A stretch of 64,000 nt of DNA, taken from an uncultured Mobiluncus sp. (GTDB lineage Bacteria > Actinomycetota > Actinomycetes > Actinomycetales > Actinomycetaceae). The stretch covers positions 1-64,000 of the forward strand of contig NZ_CALUCZ010000002.1 of the NCBI RefSeq assembly GCF_943914685.1, written 5' to 3'. Of this stretch, positions 16,274 to 25,654 are shown piece by piece. The translations under genes were made by a program, and so were the position numbers. The first letter of the stretch is position 1, and each line of letters opens with the position of its first letter. A model generated the notes under the pieces. The model saw nothing but the letters and a program-made list of their open reading frames with translations. It ran no database searches and was not told where the DNA came from.

Positions 16274-17257
16274 TTACTTGACGACCTTGTCGGCTTTATC
16301 CAACAGCTCAGCGGGAATCGGGTGTCCCTGCTTCTTGGCGGCCTCCGGGTTTATCACCAGTAACGGAGTTTTTTGGGCTTCCACCGGCATAGTTTCAGGT
16401 TTAGCCTCGCCCTTTAAAATCTTTACCGCCATTTCTCCGGTCTGATGGCCCAAGGTTGTGTAATCCAGACCCAACGTCAACGCTGCGCCGTTATTGACCG
16501 AACTGGCCTCACCAGCCACCGTGAGGATGCCCTTTTCCTCCGCCACCTGTAGTACGGAGTCCAACGCGGCTACCACGGTGTTATCGGTAGGAATGAAAAT
16601 GGCATCGACTCCGGTCAGGGTCTGGGCAGCCTGCTGAACTTCGGCGGTATTGGTGATGGTTTTTTCTACCACTTCCAACCCTTGTTGTTTAGCTTCTGCT
16701 TTCGCCAATTTGACTTGTACCTGCGAGTTTACCTCTCCAGAAGAATAGATAATGCCAACCTTGTGCGCATCGGGAATCACTTGTTTGACCAGGTCAATTT
16801 GTTTAGCCACCGGATTCATATCCGTAGTTCCGGTCACGTTGTAGCCCGGCGCTTCGTTAGTTTTCACCAGTTCCGCGCCCACCGGGTCTGTCACCGCGGT
16901 AAACAGTACCGGGGTATCGACCACGTTTTGGGCAATGGACTGCGCCATGGGGGTCGCGATAGCAAACACCAAATCGTAGTCGCCCGCAGCGTACTTGGAG
17001 GCGATGGAGTTCACATTGGTCTGATCACCTTGAGCATTGGAAGCGTCATAGGTGACCTCCATTCCAGCTTCGCTCAAAGCGGCTTTAAACCCGGCTACCG
17101 CCTCGTCCAAGGGCGGGAAACTGGCGTACTGGGCAATAGCGACTTTGTATTCGCCGTCATCACTGGCAGCACCTCCCTTGGGACCGTCCGAGGAGGAGCA
17201 ACCTGCCAGCGCCAAAGCGGCCATACCGACAACTATTGAGGCAATTATTCTACGCAT
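16274..17257 (-). CDS. ABC importer substrate-binding lipoprotein, TrpX-type (ABC_sub_bind)
   Basis: A 327-residue lipoprotein. The signal peptide ends in LAGC near residue 19. The mature part follows the ABC_sub_bind (DUF534/COG2984) pattern: KVAIAQYASFPPLDEAVAGF, DANNAQGDQ-like (DASNAQGDQTNV), TPMAQSIAQ, and TAVTDPVGAELV. Members related to Streptococcus TrpX bind aromatic amino acids; many have no known ligand. ATG 17257 has AAGGAT upstream. It is first in its operon and is followed by a partial terminator. An 8-base inverted repeat lies upstream at 17277-17311. Confidence 0.9.
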   Translation of the reverse strand: MRRIIASIVVGMAALALAGCSSSDGPKGGAASDDGEYKVAIAQYASFPPLDEAVAGFKAALSEAGMEVTYDASNAQGDQTNVNSIASKYAAGDYDLVFAIATPMAQSIAQNVVDTPVLFTAVTDPVGAELVKTNEAPGYNVTGTTDMNPVAKQIDLVKQVIPDAHKVGIIYSSGEVNSQVQVKLAKAEAKQQGLEVVEKTITNTAEVQQAAQTLTGVDAIFIPTDNTVVAALDSVLQVAEEKGILTVAGEASSVNNGAALTLGLDYTTLGHQTGEMAVKILKGEAKPETMPVEAQKTPLLVINPEAAKKQGHPIPAELLDKADKVVK

Positions 17258-17276
17258 CAGGAAAATCCTTCGTTTT

Positions 17277-17311
17277 GGTGAATATTGAAACTCACCATAA
17301 CGCTATTCACC
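17277..17311. promoter_or_regulatory. Inverted repeat upstream of the TrpX-type operon
   Basis: GGTGAATA (17277-17284) and TATTCACC (17304-17311) form a perfect 8-base inverted repeat with a 19-base spacer, 20 bases before the lipoprotein start. It could be an operator for a dimeric regulator or a hairpin in the mRNA leader. No T-box or other known leader is recognisable. Confidence 0.35.
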
Positions 17312-17379
17312 TTTTGAAAAAAACTCGTCTCACATATCGAACAGCAGAGTGGGTGGGAACCGGCTCAGAAAGCGAAAAA

Positions 17380-19005
17380 TCACACCGGACCGACGAACCG
17401 ATCTCGCATCCACCGGAAGAGAGCCCTGATTCCATCCGCCACCACCGTATCGGTCACGTTACGCGACATCCAGGAATAAAAACCCATAAACCCAAAGGTC
17501 AAGCGTTCCGTCCAGTTCCCGGAGCGCCAGTCCTTGGGCACCCAGGAAATACCTTTCAAACGCGCGGCCGAAAAGACTTGCGTATATTGCAAAATCGCTT
17601 CCATGCCGTGACGAATTCCCTGACCGCTTTCGCCTTTGCCCTGAATCGGCGCTTTCCACGACATATCCATCGAGAAATACGTGTCGTTGACGCTGACCGT
17701 GGCGAACTCTGCATTGTCAATCAGATTACGCACGAAATCGATGTCGCGAGTAAAGACGGAGGCGGAGTCAATGACTCGTGACCCCGTCACCAGGCGTACC
17801 ACATTCGTAATGTCTTTAAAAGGCAGCAGCGCCACCACCGGCCCATACACTTCCGTTTCCAACAGGTTTAGATCCGGAGGTAAATCCGCCACGATGGTCG
17901 GTTCAAAGAAAGTCGGGCTAATCTCGGGACGCGGATGGGAACCCATCAGCACCCGGGCACCATTATCGCGAGCCAGTCTCAATACTTTTTCGCAATTCTT
18001 CACCCGGTCGGGGTACATCATGGAACCCATAGTGGCGTGTGGATTGGTATATCGGCCGACCCGGATTTGTTCCTGGGTGTATTGCACCATCATCTGTTCA
18101 AACGGTTCGCGCACCGCTTCATGCACAAAAATAATCTCGACAGAATTTGTGGATTGCCCAGCACTCAGGAAGGCCGAACGGGCGCAGGCTTTCGCTGCGT
18201 CCCACAATTTTGCGTCCTCCATCACCAGCGCGATGTTTTTGACCCCTCCAAAGCAAGATATAGGCACCGAGTGGCGCGCACACTCCATCGAGATTCGCTG
18301 ACACATCCGGTTCGGCCCGATGGCCGTGACATAGTCAAGGGCGGGAATGAACTTCATTCCGAACTGCGATGAATCCGAAACTACAATGCGCCACACGTCC
18401 GCCGGCATCCCCGCGTCCACCAGCACCGCTTTCATCAATAAGGCTCCCAGAGCCGCCTGGGGAGTCACAAAGTTGACCACCGCGTTACCAGCCATGATGG
18501 GATTCAAAATATCGCAAACCATCGAAATCGGATTGTCCGCGGAAGTGAACATTCCCACTACTCCCACCGGACGGCACCAGACTCGATAGGTAGACCGGGG
18601 TACCGCGCCCCCACCCCGACGTGGTTTCCCCAGATACTTCAAATTTCGCTTTATGCCACGCACCTGGGTAATCATGTAAAAATACTCTGCGGAAGCATCC
18701 AGCCAGGATTTCCCGCTCAACAGCTGGTTGAGCCCGATAATCGGTTCGTAGTGGCGTACGACTCGTTTCAAGAATCGGTACAGAATCCGGGAACGCGTGT
18801 AGATACTCTCTTGCGACCACTGCTCGCTCACGGCATGAGCCCGGAGCACGGATTGTTCCCCATCAGAGGAGGTGGAGCAATGCAGGGTTCCGAAAGGTTC
18901 CCATGCCTGGACATTGTACACTGGGGCGTCGGCACCGCTCTCGCCGCGCCCGGCAATGAGTAGGGCTGTCATGAACTTGTCGTCGATGCCCTTGGGGTAT
19001 TCCAT
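17380..19005 (-). CDS. Aldehyde-dehydrogenase-fold protein lacking catalytic residues (downstream copy)
   Basis: A 541-residue protein clearly of the ALDH fold: GVVGMFTSADNPIS (148-161), MAGNAVVNFVTPQAALGALL, SCFGGVKNIALVMEDA (250-265), SAGQSTNSVEIIF (281-293), ETEVYGPVVALLPF and the C-terminal GIRHGMEAILQYT. Aligned to active ALDHs, the conserved Asn (of WNYP) is Asp157, the NAD-site Lys is Phe179, the general-base Glu (of ELGG) is Cys251 and the nucleophilic Cys (of GQxC) is Thr286. It should not oxidise aldehydes. The tail of about 60 residues ends in RDRFVGPV, echoed in the neighbour. The start at 19005 follows GAAGGAGGAG. A structural, binding or regulatory role is inferred. Confidence 0.85.
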   Translation of the reverse strand: MEYPKGIDDKFMTALLIAGRGESGADAPVYNVQAWEPFGTLHCSTSSDGEQSVLRAHAVSEQWSQESIYTRSRILYRFLKRVVRHYEPIIGLNQLLSGKSWLDASAEYFYMITQVRGIKRNLKYLGKPRRGGGAVPRSTYRVWCRPVGVVGMFTSADNPISMVCDILNPIMAGNAVVNFVTPQAALGALLMKAVLVDAGMPADVWRIVVSDSSQFGMKFIPALDYVTAIGPNRMCQRISMECARHSVPISCFGGVKNIALVMEDAKLWDAAKACARSAFLSAGQSTNSVEIIFVHEAVREPFEQMMVQYTQEQIRVGRYTNPHATMGSMMYPDRVKNCEKVLRLARDNGARVLMGSHPRPEISPTFFEPTIVADLPPDLNLLETEVYGPVVALLPFKDITNVVRLVTGSRVIDSASVFTRDIDFVRNLIDNAEFATVSVNDTYFSMDMSWKAPIQGKGESGQGIRHGMEAILQYTQVFSAARLKGISWVPKDWRSGNWTERLTFGFMGFYSWMSRNVTDTVVADGIRALFRWMRDRFVGPV

Positions 19006-19096
19006 ATCTCCTCCTTCCTCGTGTAGTCTACTGTTTCATTTCTCGAGCTCGCCCGGAACCGTTGCCATCCGGCGCGCGGGGGGAACAGCAGGGGTT

Positions 19097-20719
19097 CTAA
19101 ACCGGGCCGTGAATCCGATCCTTAATGTGGTGCCACATATTGCGCCACGCATAAGCAATCACGGTATCCGTAAACAAAATCGAGGCGATTACCGCGGCCC
19201 GGCTGGAGAAAAAGCTCCACCGTTCCATCCGGTTTCCCGGCTGGAGATCGTTTGAAATCCAGGGATGACCTTCCTGCCTCGCCACGGATTGAACGCGGGA
19301 GTACTGCAGAATCGACTCTATCCCGTGACGAATGCCAGAACCGGTACTCCTAATACCTTGAATCGGGGCTTGCCACGTCGAATACAAACTCAAGTAGGAG
19401 TCGTTGATGACTACCGCTGCGCCGTCAGCCGCGTGAATGAAATCGCGCATCGTAAACTCGGAGCCGGTGTACAGATAGATACAGTAACTGTGCCGAGAAG
19501 TACCCAAGAACCGCGACACTTCCGTGAGGTCTTGGAAAGGTTGCAGATAGATGAGGGGGCCATGCAGTTCGCGCTCACAGATCATGGCGTCCTGCGGTAC
19601 TCTGGCGAGGATGGTTGGTTCAAAGAAGGACGGTCCCAAGTCCGGGGCGGTGCTACCGCCTAAGACTAGCTCTGCTCCTCGCTGGACCGCATCGTCCACC
19701 AGTTCCTGAATGTCTTGTGCTCGCTGCGGAGTCAGCATAGAACCCAAGGTGGTGTCAGCGGAATCCAGAGAACCAATGGTGACCTGGTCGGACACAAAGT
19801 CTTTCAATGCAAGTTTAAAGTAATCAAAAATTGATTCCTGCACCCAGATGATCTCGGCGCTGTTCACGGTTTGCCCCGCGTGCTGAAAACCGGCGCGGGC
19901 CATGGCCCGGACCGCGTGATCAAAACGGCAATCGTCGCAAATTACCCCTACGTTGAGCACTTGCAGGAAACCTTTGAAAGGAACCCGGTATTCCTGGCAA
20001 ACTCTTGAAATCCTGCGTCCCAGCTTTTCCGACCCCAAGACCGCAACCATATCCAGACCGGGAATGACAGCGCGCCCCGCTTTTGAAGTAGTGTCTGGAA
20101 TGATTTTCCACAGGCCGTAAGGCATTCCCGCATCCACCAACATGGCGTGCAGCAGTACGGCACCCAAGGCTGCTTGGGGGGTCACGAAGTTTACGACCGC
20201 ATTGCCTGCCGCAATTGCCTGCAAGACATCGTTGACGGAAGAAAGCGGCCAGTCTGGTGAGGTAAAAATTCCCACTGTGCCCAAGGGCCGGTGGTGAACA
20301 CGCCACCGCGACCCGGGCAGCACTCCCCTTCCAGCGCGGCGTTTGCCCAGCTTACGGCTGCAATATTTAATGTTTTGCGAGGTGGACAAAACGTCAAGGA
20401 ACTCTTCGTGGGCGTCGATTAGTGATTTGCCGCTGAGCATCTGAGACATAGCGACCATTTCGTTTTGGAATTTCCACACTGACTGGGAGAAACGAGCTAA
20501 AACTTTGGCGCGCCCATAGGGTCCCATCTCTGCCCAAACCACCTGTGCCGCCTGCACAGTCATCAGAGACTCCTGGGCGTCTTCGGGAGAGGCCGTAGCG
20601 ACCCGGGTCAGTAACCGTCCGGATTCTACATCGACCACGTCTCTGCGAGGACCGTGCATCCAGGACAAGAATTCCGCCAAGGTGGCAAAGAATCTGTCAT
20701 CCAAGACATCTGAATGCAC
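19097..20719 (-). CDS. Aldehyde-dehydrogenase-fold protein lacking catalytic residues (upstream copy)
   Basis: A 540-residue paralogue of the next gene, 91 bases upstream of it. Fold marks are GTVGIFTSPDWPLS (147-160), AAGNAVVNFVTPQAALG, FKGFLQVLNVGVICDD (248-263), HAGQTVNSAEIIW (280-292), ERELHGPLIYLQPF and GSGIRHGIESILQYS. The four catalytic positions read Asp156, Phe178, Gly250 and Val285 instead of Asn, Lys, Glu and Cys. The tail ends in KDRIHGPV after a hydrophobic amphipathic stretch, perhaps a membrane contact. GTG 20719 follows GGAGAGGGG. Both copies are intact and long, so selection seems to keep the proteins despite the lost chemistry. Together they could form a hetero-oligomer. Confidence 0.85.
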   Translation of the reverse strand: MHSDVLDDRFFATLAEFLSWMHGPRRDVVDVESGRLLTRVATASPEDAQESLMTVQAAQVVWAEMGPYGRAKVLARFSQSVWKFQNEMVAMSQMLSGKSLIDAHEEFLDVLSTSQNIKYCSRKLGKRRAGRGVLPGSRWRVHHRPLGTVGIFTSPDWPLSSVNDVLQAIAAGNAVVNFVTPQAALGAVLLHAMLVDAGMPYGLWKIIPDTTSKAGRAVIPGLDMVAVLGSEKLGRRISRVCQEYRVPFKGFLQVLNVGVICDDCRFDHAVRAMARAGFQHAGQTVNSAEIIWVQESIFDYFKLALKDFVSDQVTIGSLDSADTTLGSMLTPQRAQDIQELVDDAVQRGAELVLGGSTAPDLGPSFFEPTILARVPQDAMICERELHGPLIYLQPFQDLTEVSRFLGTSRHSYCIYLYTGSEFTMRDFIHAADGAAVVINDSYLSLYSTWQAPIQGIRSTGSGIRHGIESILQYSRVQSVARQEGHPWISNDLQPGNRMERWSFFSSRAAVIASILFTDTVIAYAWRNMWHHIKDRIHGPV

Positions 20720-20824
20720 CGCGACCCCTCTCCGTAAGTCGACCGTTAGTTACGAACAGCTCTTTGAATTATAGCTAAGGCGGAAAGCCAGTATGGCCTT
20801 TGCCAGGTTTTAGGTTTAAAGCAG

Positions 20825-20856
20825 GGTGGGCAGGAAACCGAAGTTTCCTGCCCACC
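20825..20856. terminator. Strong terminator hairpin after tuf
   Basis: GGTGGGCAGGAAAC and GTTTCCTGCCCACC form a perfect 14-base stem with a CGAA tetraloop, 24 bases past the tuf stop on the minus strand. It separates the highly expressed translation genes from the ALDH-fold pair, though the latter start 106 bases further upstream in coordinates and have room for their own promoter. Confidence 0.8.
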
Positions 20857-20879
20857 GTAGAAAAATTGACCGCAGGTGA

Positions 20880-22076
20880 TTACGAGTTAATCTTGGTCAC
20901 CTTGCCGGAACCAACGGTACGGCCGCCTTCGCGGATAGCGAAGCCGAGGCCTTCTTCCATAGCGATAGGCTGAATCAGTTCCACGCTGATTTCAGTGGTA
21001 TCGCCAGGCATAACCATTTCGGTGCCTTCCGGCAGGTGGATAACACCGGTCACGTCGGTGGTGCGGAAGAAGAACTGCGGGCGGTAGCCATCGTAGAAGG
21101 ACTTGTGACGTCCGCCTTCGTCCTTCTTCAAGATGTAGACCTTGCCCTCGAACTTGGTGTGCGGGGTCACGGAACCAGGAATGCAGACGACCTGGCCGCG
21201 CTCGACCTCTTCACGCTTGGTGCCGCGCAGCAACAGACCACAGTTCTCGCCGGCGTAGGCCTCGTCCATGGACTTGTGGAACATCTCGATACCGGTAACG
21301 GTGGTCTTTTGCGTAGGACGAATACCCACGATTTCGACTTCCGCGTTCAACGGCAGCTTGCCGCGCTCCACACGACCGGTCACCACGGTGCCGCGGCCGG
21401 TAATGGTGAAGACGTCTTCGATAGGCATCAAGAACGGCTTGTCGAGGTCACGAACAGGCTCAGGAATGTAGGTGTCAATCGCCTCTACGAGCTCTTCAAC
21501 CTTCTTGGTCCACTCGGCGTCGCCTTCCAAGGCCTTCAGAGCGGAGACGTGGACAATCGGGCAGTCGCGGTCGAAGCCTTGCTTTTCCAGGTCTTCGCGG
21601 ATTTCGTCCTCCACGATTTCCAGCATGTCTTCGTCCACATCCGGGGAATCGCACTTGTTCAGAGCGACCAGGATGGAGGGCACGCCGACCTGCTTGGCCA
21701 ACAGGATGTGTTCCTTGGTCTGAGCCATCGGGCCGTCGGTAGCAGCCACCACGAGGATAGCGCCGTCCATCTGCGCAGCGCCGGTAATCATGTTCTTGAT
21801 GTAGTCGGCGTGGCCAGGGGCGTCCACGTGAGCGTAGTGACGGTTAGGGGTTTCGTATTCAACGTGAGAAACGTTGATGGTGATGCCGCGCTGACGTTCC
21901 TCAGGAGCGTTATCCACCTGATCGAAGGGGGTGAACTTGTTTGCGGGCAAATCCGGATACTTCTCAGCCAACACCTTGGTGATAGCTGCAGTCAAAGTAG
22001 TCTTGCCGTGGTCAACGTGACCAATGGTGCCGACGTTAACGTGCGGTTTGTCGTGAGTATAAGTGCCTTGTGCCAC
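20880..22076 (-). CDS. tuf: Elongation factor Tu
   Basis: A 398-residue GTPase that brings aminoacyl-tRNA to the ribosome. G1 is GHVDHGKT near residue 19, the switch region [14 protein letters not shown] follows, G3 is DAPGH, G4 NKCD and G5 SALKAL. Domains 2 and 3 follow, ending in [10 protein letters not shown]. Length is as expected for the family. It lies about 200 bases after fusA on the same strand, with enough space for its own promoter, and is followed by a strong hairpin. Nothing unusual apart from KCD with Ser in the next position (NKCDSPD), as in other actinobacteria. Confidence 0.98.
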   Translation of the reverse strand: MAQGTYTHDKPHVNVGTIGHVDHGKTTLTAAITKVLAEKYPDLPANKFTPFDQVDNAPEERQRGITINVSHVEYETPNRHYAHVDAPGHADYIKNMITGAAQMDGAILVVAATDGPMAQTKEHILLAKQVGVPSILVALNKCDSPDVDEDMLEIVEDEIREDLEKQGFDRDCPIVHVSALKALEGDAEWTKKVEELVEAIDTYIPEPVRDLDKPFLMPIEDVFTITGRGTVVTGRVERGKLPLNAEVEIVGIRPTQKTTVTGIEMFHKSMDEAYAGENCGLLLRGTKREEVERGQVVCIPGSVTPHTKFEGKVYILKKDEGGRHKSFYDGYRPQFFFRTTDVTGVIHLPEGTEMVMPGDTTEISVELIQPIAMEEGLGFAIREGGRTVGSGKVTKINS

Positions 22077-22204
22077 TTCTTTCTTTCCTCCTGGACTTTA
22101 GGTAGTTTTGCTCCGTAATAAATAAGCAGATGTCAGATTACCACTATCTTACGGATTTTCCTACCTGGGTTTTTCTTGATTTTTCTTCTTGCGGATTTTG
22201 TGGT

Positions 22205-22278
22205 CTTTTCCTGGGGTGTCCCCGGCGCCCTTCGGGACGCGCCCGACTACGTGCCGGGAACACCGCGAAAAGGAAAAG
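22205..22278 (-). terminator. Long interrupted hairpin after fusA
   Basis: CTTTTCC (22205-22211) pairs with GGAAAAG (22272-22278), GGTGT (22215-22219) with ACACC (22260-22264) and CCCGGC (22221-22226) with GCCGGG (22253-22258), with loops between. It begins 6 bases past the fusA stop. It probably ends or weakens transcription before tuf; there is no clean T-run. Confidence 0.45.
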
Positions 22279-22283
22279 AGCCC

Positions 22284-24416
22284 TTATGCACCGCGGTTAT
22301 TGGCGATGATTTCTTCGGAAATCGACCGCGGAACCTCGGCGTAGGAATCGAACTGCATGGTGAACACCGCGCGTCCCTGAGTCTTGGAACGCAGGTCGCC
22401 GATGTAGCCAAACATTTCTGACAACGGCACTTTGGCGCGAATGACCTTCACGCCCTGGCCGTCATTCATGGAGGCAATATTGCCACGACGAGAATTCAGG
22501 TCGCCGATGACGTCGCCCATGTATTCCTCGGGAGTACGGACCTCCACATCCATGATGGGTTCCAAGATGACGGGGTTTGCCTTCTTGGCGCCTTCCTTGA
22601 ACACCATGTTGCCGGCAATCTTGAAAGCCATTTCCGATGAGTCGACTTCGTGGTAAGCGCCGTCTTCCAGCGTCGCCTTCACGTCCACCATCGGATATCC
22701 AGCCAAAACGCCGGATTCCATAGCTTCCTGGATGCCCGCGTCAACGGAAGGAATGTATTCGCGCGGGACGCGTCCTCCGGTGACCTTGTCTTCGAACGCG
22801 TAGGTCTTGCCCTCGGCCCGTTCTTCCTCGCTCAACGGTTCGAACGTGACCAACACCTTCGCGAACTGGCCGGAACCACCGGTCTGCTTCTTGTGGGTGT
22901 ATTCGACCTTCTCGACCTTCTTCTTGATGGTCTCGCGGTAAGCCACCATGGGTTTGCCGACGTTCGCTTCCACCTTGAACTCGCGCTTCATCCGGTCCAC
23001 GATGATGTCCAAGTGCAGCTCGCCCATACCGCCGATAACGGTCTGTCCGGTTTCCTCGTCCAGACGCACGGTAAAGGTCGGGTCTTCTTCGGCCAGTTTC
23101 TGGATAGCGATGCCCATCTTTTCCTGGTCGGCCTTCGACTTCGGTTCCACTGCCACGTGAATCACGGGTTCAGGGAAGGTCATGGATTCCAGCACAATCG
23201 GCTTGTCGATAGCGCACAACGTGTCGCCGGTAGTGGTTTCCTTCAAACCGATAAAGGCGTAGATGTGACCAGCGTGTGCAACTTCCACCGGATTCTCGTG
23301 GTTGGAGTGCATCTGGAACAGCTTGCCCACGCGCTCTTTCTTTCCCTTAGTGGAGTTGTAAATCTGGGTGCCTTGCTCGGCTTTCCCGGAATACACGCGC
23401 ACGTAGGTCAGCTTGCCGTAGAACGGGTGCACGGCCACCTTGAAAGCCAAAGCGGCAAAGGGCTCGTTCTCGTCAGGCTTGCGGGATTCGGTTTCGCCCT
23501 CCTCCTCGTGACCGGGACGGAAACCGCGAACCTCCTCGACGTCCAACGGGCAAGGCAGGTAGTCGATAACCCCGTCCAAGCAGGGCTGCACGCCCTTGTT
23601 CTTAAAAGCGGAGCCGCCATAGACCGGGTAAATCTCGGAACGGACGGTACGCGCCCGGATTCCTTGCTTAATCTGGTCAACGCTCAGCTCACCGTTCTCG
23701 AGGTAGGCCTCCATCAGCTCGTCGCTGGCCTCAGCAGCCTCTTCGGTGGCAGCCTCCAGGTACTTGGCGGCCTTTTCCTGGTATTCCGCGGGAATGTCTT
23801 TGTACTCGACAATGGCGCCCTTGGTATCGTTACCGTCGGCGTCTTTCTCGGGGAAGTACACGGCTTGCTGACGCAAAACGTCAACGACACCGACAAAGTC
23901 GGATTCCGCGCCCATCGGGAAAGTCATCACTACCGGACGAGCTCCCAAACGGTCAATAATGGTCTGGACCGAAAAGTCGAAATCCGCGCCCAGTTTGTCC
24001 ATCTTGTTGATGAAGCAGATACGCGGCACGTTGTACTTGTCAGCCTGGCGCCACACGGTTTCGGATTGCGGTTCCACGCCTTCCTTACCGTCAAACACCG
24101 CGACCGCTCCGTCCAAGACGCGCAGGGAACGTTCCACCTCAACGGTGAAGTCCACGTGTCCGGGAGTGTCGATGATGTTGATCTGATTGTTGTTCCAAAA
24201 ACAGGTCGTAGCCGCGGAGGTAATGGTGATACCGCGTTCTTGCTCCTGTTCCATCCAGTCCATAGTCGAAGCGCCATCGTGCGTTTCACCGATTTTGTAG
24301 TTGATACCGGTGTAGAACAGGATGCGTTCCGTCGTGGTCGTCTTACCAGCATCGATGTGTGCCATGATGCCAATGTTGCGGACCTTCTTAAGGTCAGTTA
24401 GCACGTCAAGTGCCAC
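22284..24416 (-). CDS. fusA: Elongation factor G
   Basis: A 710-residue translocation GTPase. G1 is [12 protein letters not shown] near residue 18, switch I has [11 protein letters not shown]3 is DTPGHVDFT and G4 is NKMDKLG. Domain II, the domain III-V core ([18 protein letters not shown]) and the C-terminal [16 protein letters not shown] are all present. GTG 24416 follows AAGGGAC. It is the third gene of the str operon, 100 bases after rpsG. Both factors bind GTP on the ribosome and are targets of known antibiotics, but I see no resistance-type change. Confidence 0.98.
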   Translation of the reverse strand: MALDVLTDLKKVRNIGIMAHIDAGKTTTTERILFYTGINYKIGETHDGASTMDWMEQEQERGITITSAATTCFWNNNQINIIDTPGHVDFTVEVERSLRVLDGAVAVFDGKEGVEPQSETVWRQADKYNVPRICFINKMDKLGADFDFSVQTIIDRLGARPVVMTFPMGAESDFVGVVDVLRQQAVYFPEKDADGNDTKGAIVEYKDIPAEYQEKAAKYLEAATEEAAEASDELMEAYLENGELSVDQIKQGIRARTVRSEIYPVYGGSAFKNKGVQPCLDGVIDYLPCPLDVEEVRGFRPGHEEEGETESRKPDENEPFAALAFKVAVHPFYGKLTYVRVYSGKAEQGTQIYNSTKGKKERVGKLFQMHSNHENPVEVAHAGHIYAFIGLKETTTGDTLCAIDKPIVLESMTFPEPVIHVAVEPKSKADQEKMGIAIQKLAEEDPTFTVRLDEETGQTVIGGMGELHLDIIVDRMKREFKVEANVGKPMVAYRETIKKKVEKVEYTHKKQTGGSGQFAKVLVTFEPLSEEERAEGKTYAFEDKVTGGRVPREYIPSVDAGIQEAMESGVLAGYPMVDVKATLEDGAYHEVDSSEMAFKIAGNMVFKEGAKKANPVILEPIMDVEVRTPEEYMGDVIGDLNSRRGNIASMNDGQGVKVIRAKVPLSEMFGYIGDLRSKTQGRAVFTMQFDSYAEVPRSISEEIIANNRGA

Positions 24417-24516
24417 GGGCGTGTCCCTTCGTTAGTGTTTGTTATTTCTTAGTAATTCTATAAGTCACTCGGTGCGGGTTTACATCCGGAACTTACAGGC
24501 GGCGACTGCCCGGCGA

Positions 24517-24987
24517 CTACCAGCGGTAGTGGGCAAAGGCGCGGTTAGCTTCAGCCATCTTGTGAACGTCCTCACGGCGCTTCACCGCGGCACCCAAGCC
24601 GTTGGAAGCGTCCAAGATTTCGTTCATGAGTCTTTCGGTCATGGTCTTTTCACGACGCTGACGGGAGAAATCCACCAGCCAACGCAGCGCCAGAGTGGTC
24701 GCGCGAGAGGCCTTGACTTCCACCGGAACCTGGTAGGTTGCCCCACCGACACGACGGGAACGAACCTCCAAGTGCGGACGAATGTTCTCCATAGCGCGCT
24801 TGAGCACCACGATGGGGTCCTGCTCGGTCTTGTGAGCCACGCCCTGCAGCGCACCATAGACGATGCTCTGAGCCACGGACTTTTTCCCGTCCAGCAGGAC
24901 GCGGTTGACGAGCTGGGTGACCAGCGGAGAGTTGTACACCGGATCAGCAATGAGTGGGCGCTTAGGCGCCGGTCCTTTACGAGGCAT
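24517..24987 (-). CDS. rpsG: 30S ribosomal protein S7
   Basis: A 156-residue protein that nucleates assembly of the 16S rRNA 3' domain. It starts [10 protein letters not shown] and carries the family blocks [18 protein letters not shown] and the central [16 protein letters not shown], with the C-terminal [14 protein letters not shown]. Length matches other bacterial S7 proteins. It begins 2 bases after the rpsL stop, so the two are translationally linked. Confidence 0.98.
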   Translation of the reverse strand: MPRKGPAPKRPLIADPVYNSPLVTQLVNRVLLDGKKSVAQSIVYGALQGVAHKTEQDPIVVLKRAMENIRPHLEVRSRRVGGATYQVPVEVKASRATTLALRWLVDFSRQRREKTMTERLMNEILDASNGLGAAVKRREDVHKMAEANRAFAHYRW

Positions 24988-24989
24988 TC

Positions 24990-25364
24990 TTACTTCTTCT
25001 CCTTCTTAGCGCCGTACTTGGAGCGACCCTGTTTACGGTCGCGCACACCTTGGGTGTCAAGAGCGCCGCGCACGATGTGGTAGCGCACACCCGGGAGGTC
25101 TTTCACACGGCCACCGCGCACCAGCACGATGGAGTGTTCCTGAAGGTTGTGGCCAACGCCGGGAATGTAGGCGCTGACTTCGATGCCGGAAGAAAGACGC
25201 ACACGAGCGACCTTGCGCAGAGCCGAGTTCGGCTTCTTCGGGGTGGTGGTGTACACACGCGTGCACACACCACGACGCTGCGGAGAGCCTGCCAAGGCCG
25301 GGGTCTTGGACTTCGTGCGCTTGCTGGTACGTCCTTGGTGGACAAGTTGTTCAATAGTAGGCAC
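24990..25364 (-). CDS. rpsL: 30S ribosomal protein S12
   Basis: A 124-residue decoding-centre protein. It begins [11 protein letters not shown] after a GTG start at 25364, which has CGGAG upstream; a longer in-frame reading to 25424 adds 20 unrelated residues and is not used. The streptomycin-site segments are [18 protein letters not shown] and [12 protein letters not shown]. Lys is kept in both the PKKPNS motif and, by position, GRVKDLPGV, so the sequence looks like the sensitive wild type. It is first in the str operon, with about 290 bases to the divergent protease gene. Confidence 0.97.
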   Translation of the reverse strand: MPTIEQLVHQGRTSKRTKSKTPALAGSPQRRGVCTRVYTTTPKKPNSALRKVARVRLSSGIEVSAYIPGVGHNLQEHSIVLVRGGRVKDLPGVRYHIVRGALDTQGVRDRKQGRSKYGAKKEKK

Positions 25365-25654
25365 AGTAACTCCGTTTCTTGAATTTGCTTGGAATCTAAG
25401 GCTTTGTAGCCGCCCCGCGGACATAGCTGTACCGTCCGGGGGCCGGTCCGCCTTCCTATGGGTCCTTGATTCAAGAACGGCATTTCAGGTTGCGTCCGGA
25501 GCTCGAACGGAGCGAGCCCGCTGTTCGCACGAGTTTCTTCGCGCGACTCTGGGTGACTAAAAACAGACACCAAGGAACAATCTTACCAAAACAGCGAACC
25601 TGCGACAAAACCAGTCGGTGCGCGGACCAAATCCCGCTGCACTAAAATACAGCC

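Noticed and set aside
17258..17379. T-box or other known riboswitch before the TrpX-type operon
   Set aside because: No T-box, specifier or terminator pair is visible; only an 8-base inverted repeat.
21036..22118. Plus-strand frame of 360 codons opposite tuf
   Set aside because: It is an antisense shadow of tuf with His/Val-rich low-complexity text.
22650..24401. Long plus-strand frame of 583 codons opposite fusA
   Set aside because: It is the antisense shadow of a highly conserved gene with strong codon bias, with no ribosome site or recognisable domain.
25365..25654. Small gene upstream of rpsL
   Set aside because: Minus-strand frames here extend S12 N-terminally or are Arg-rich shadows; the conserved S12 start is clear at 25364.
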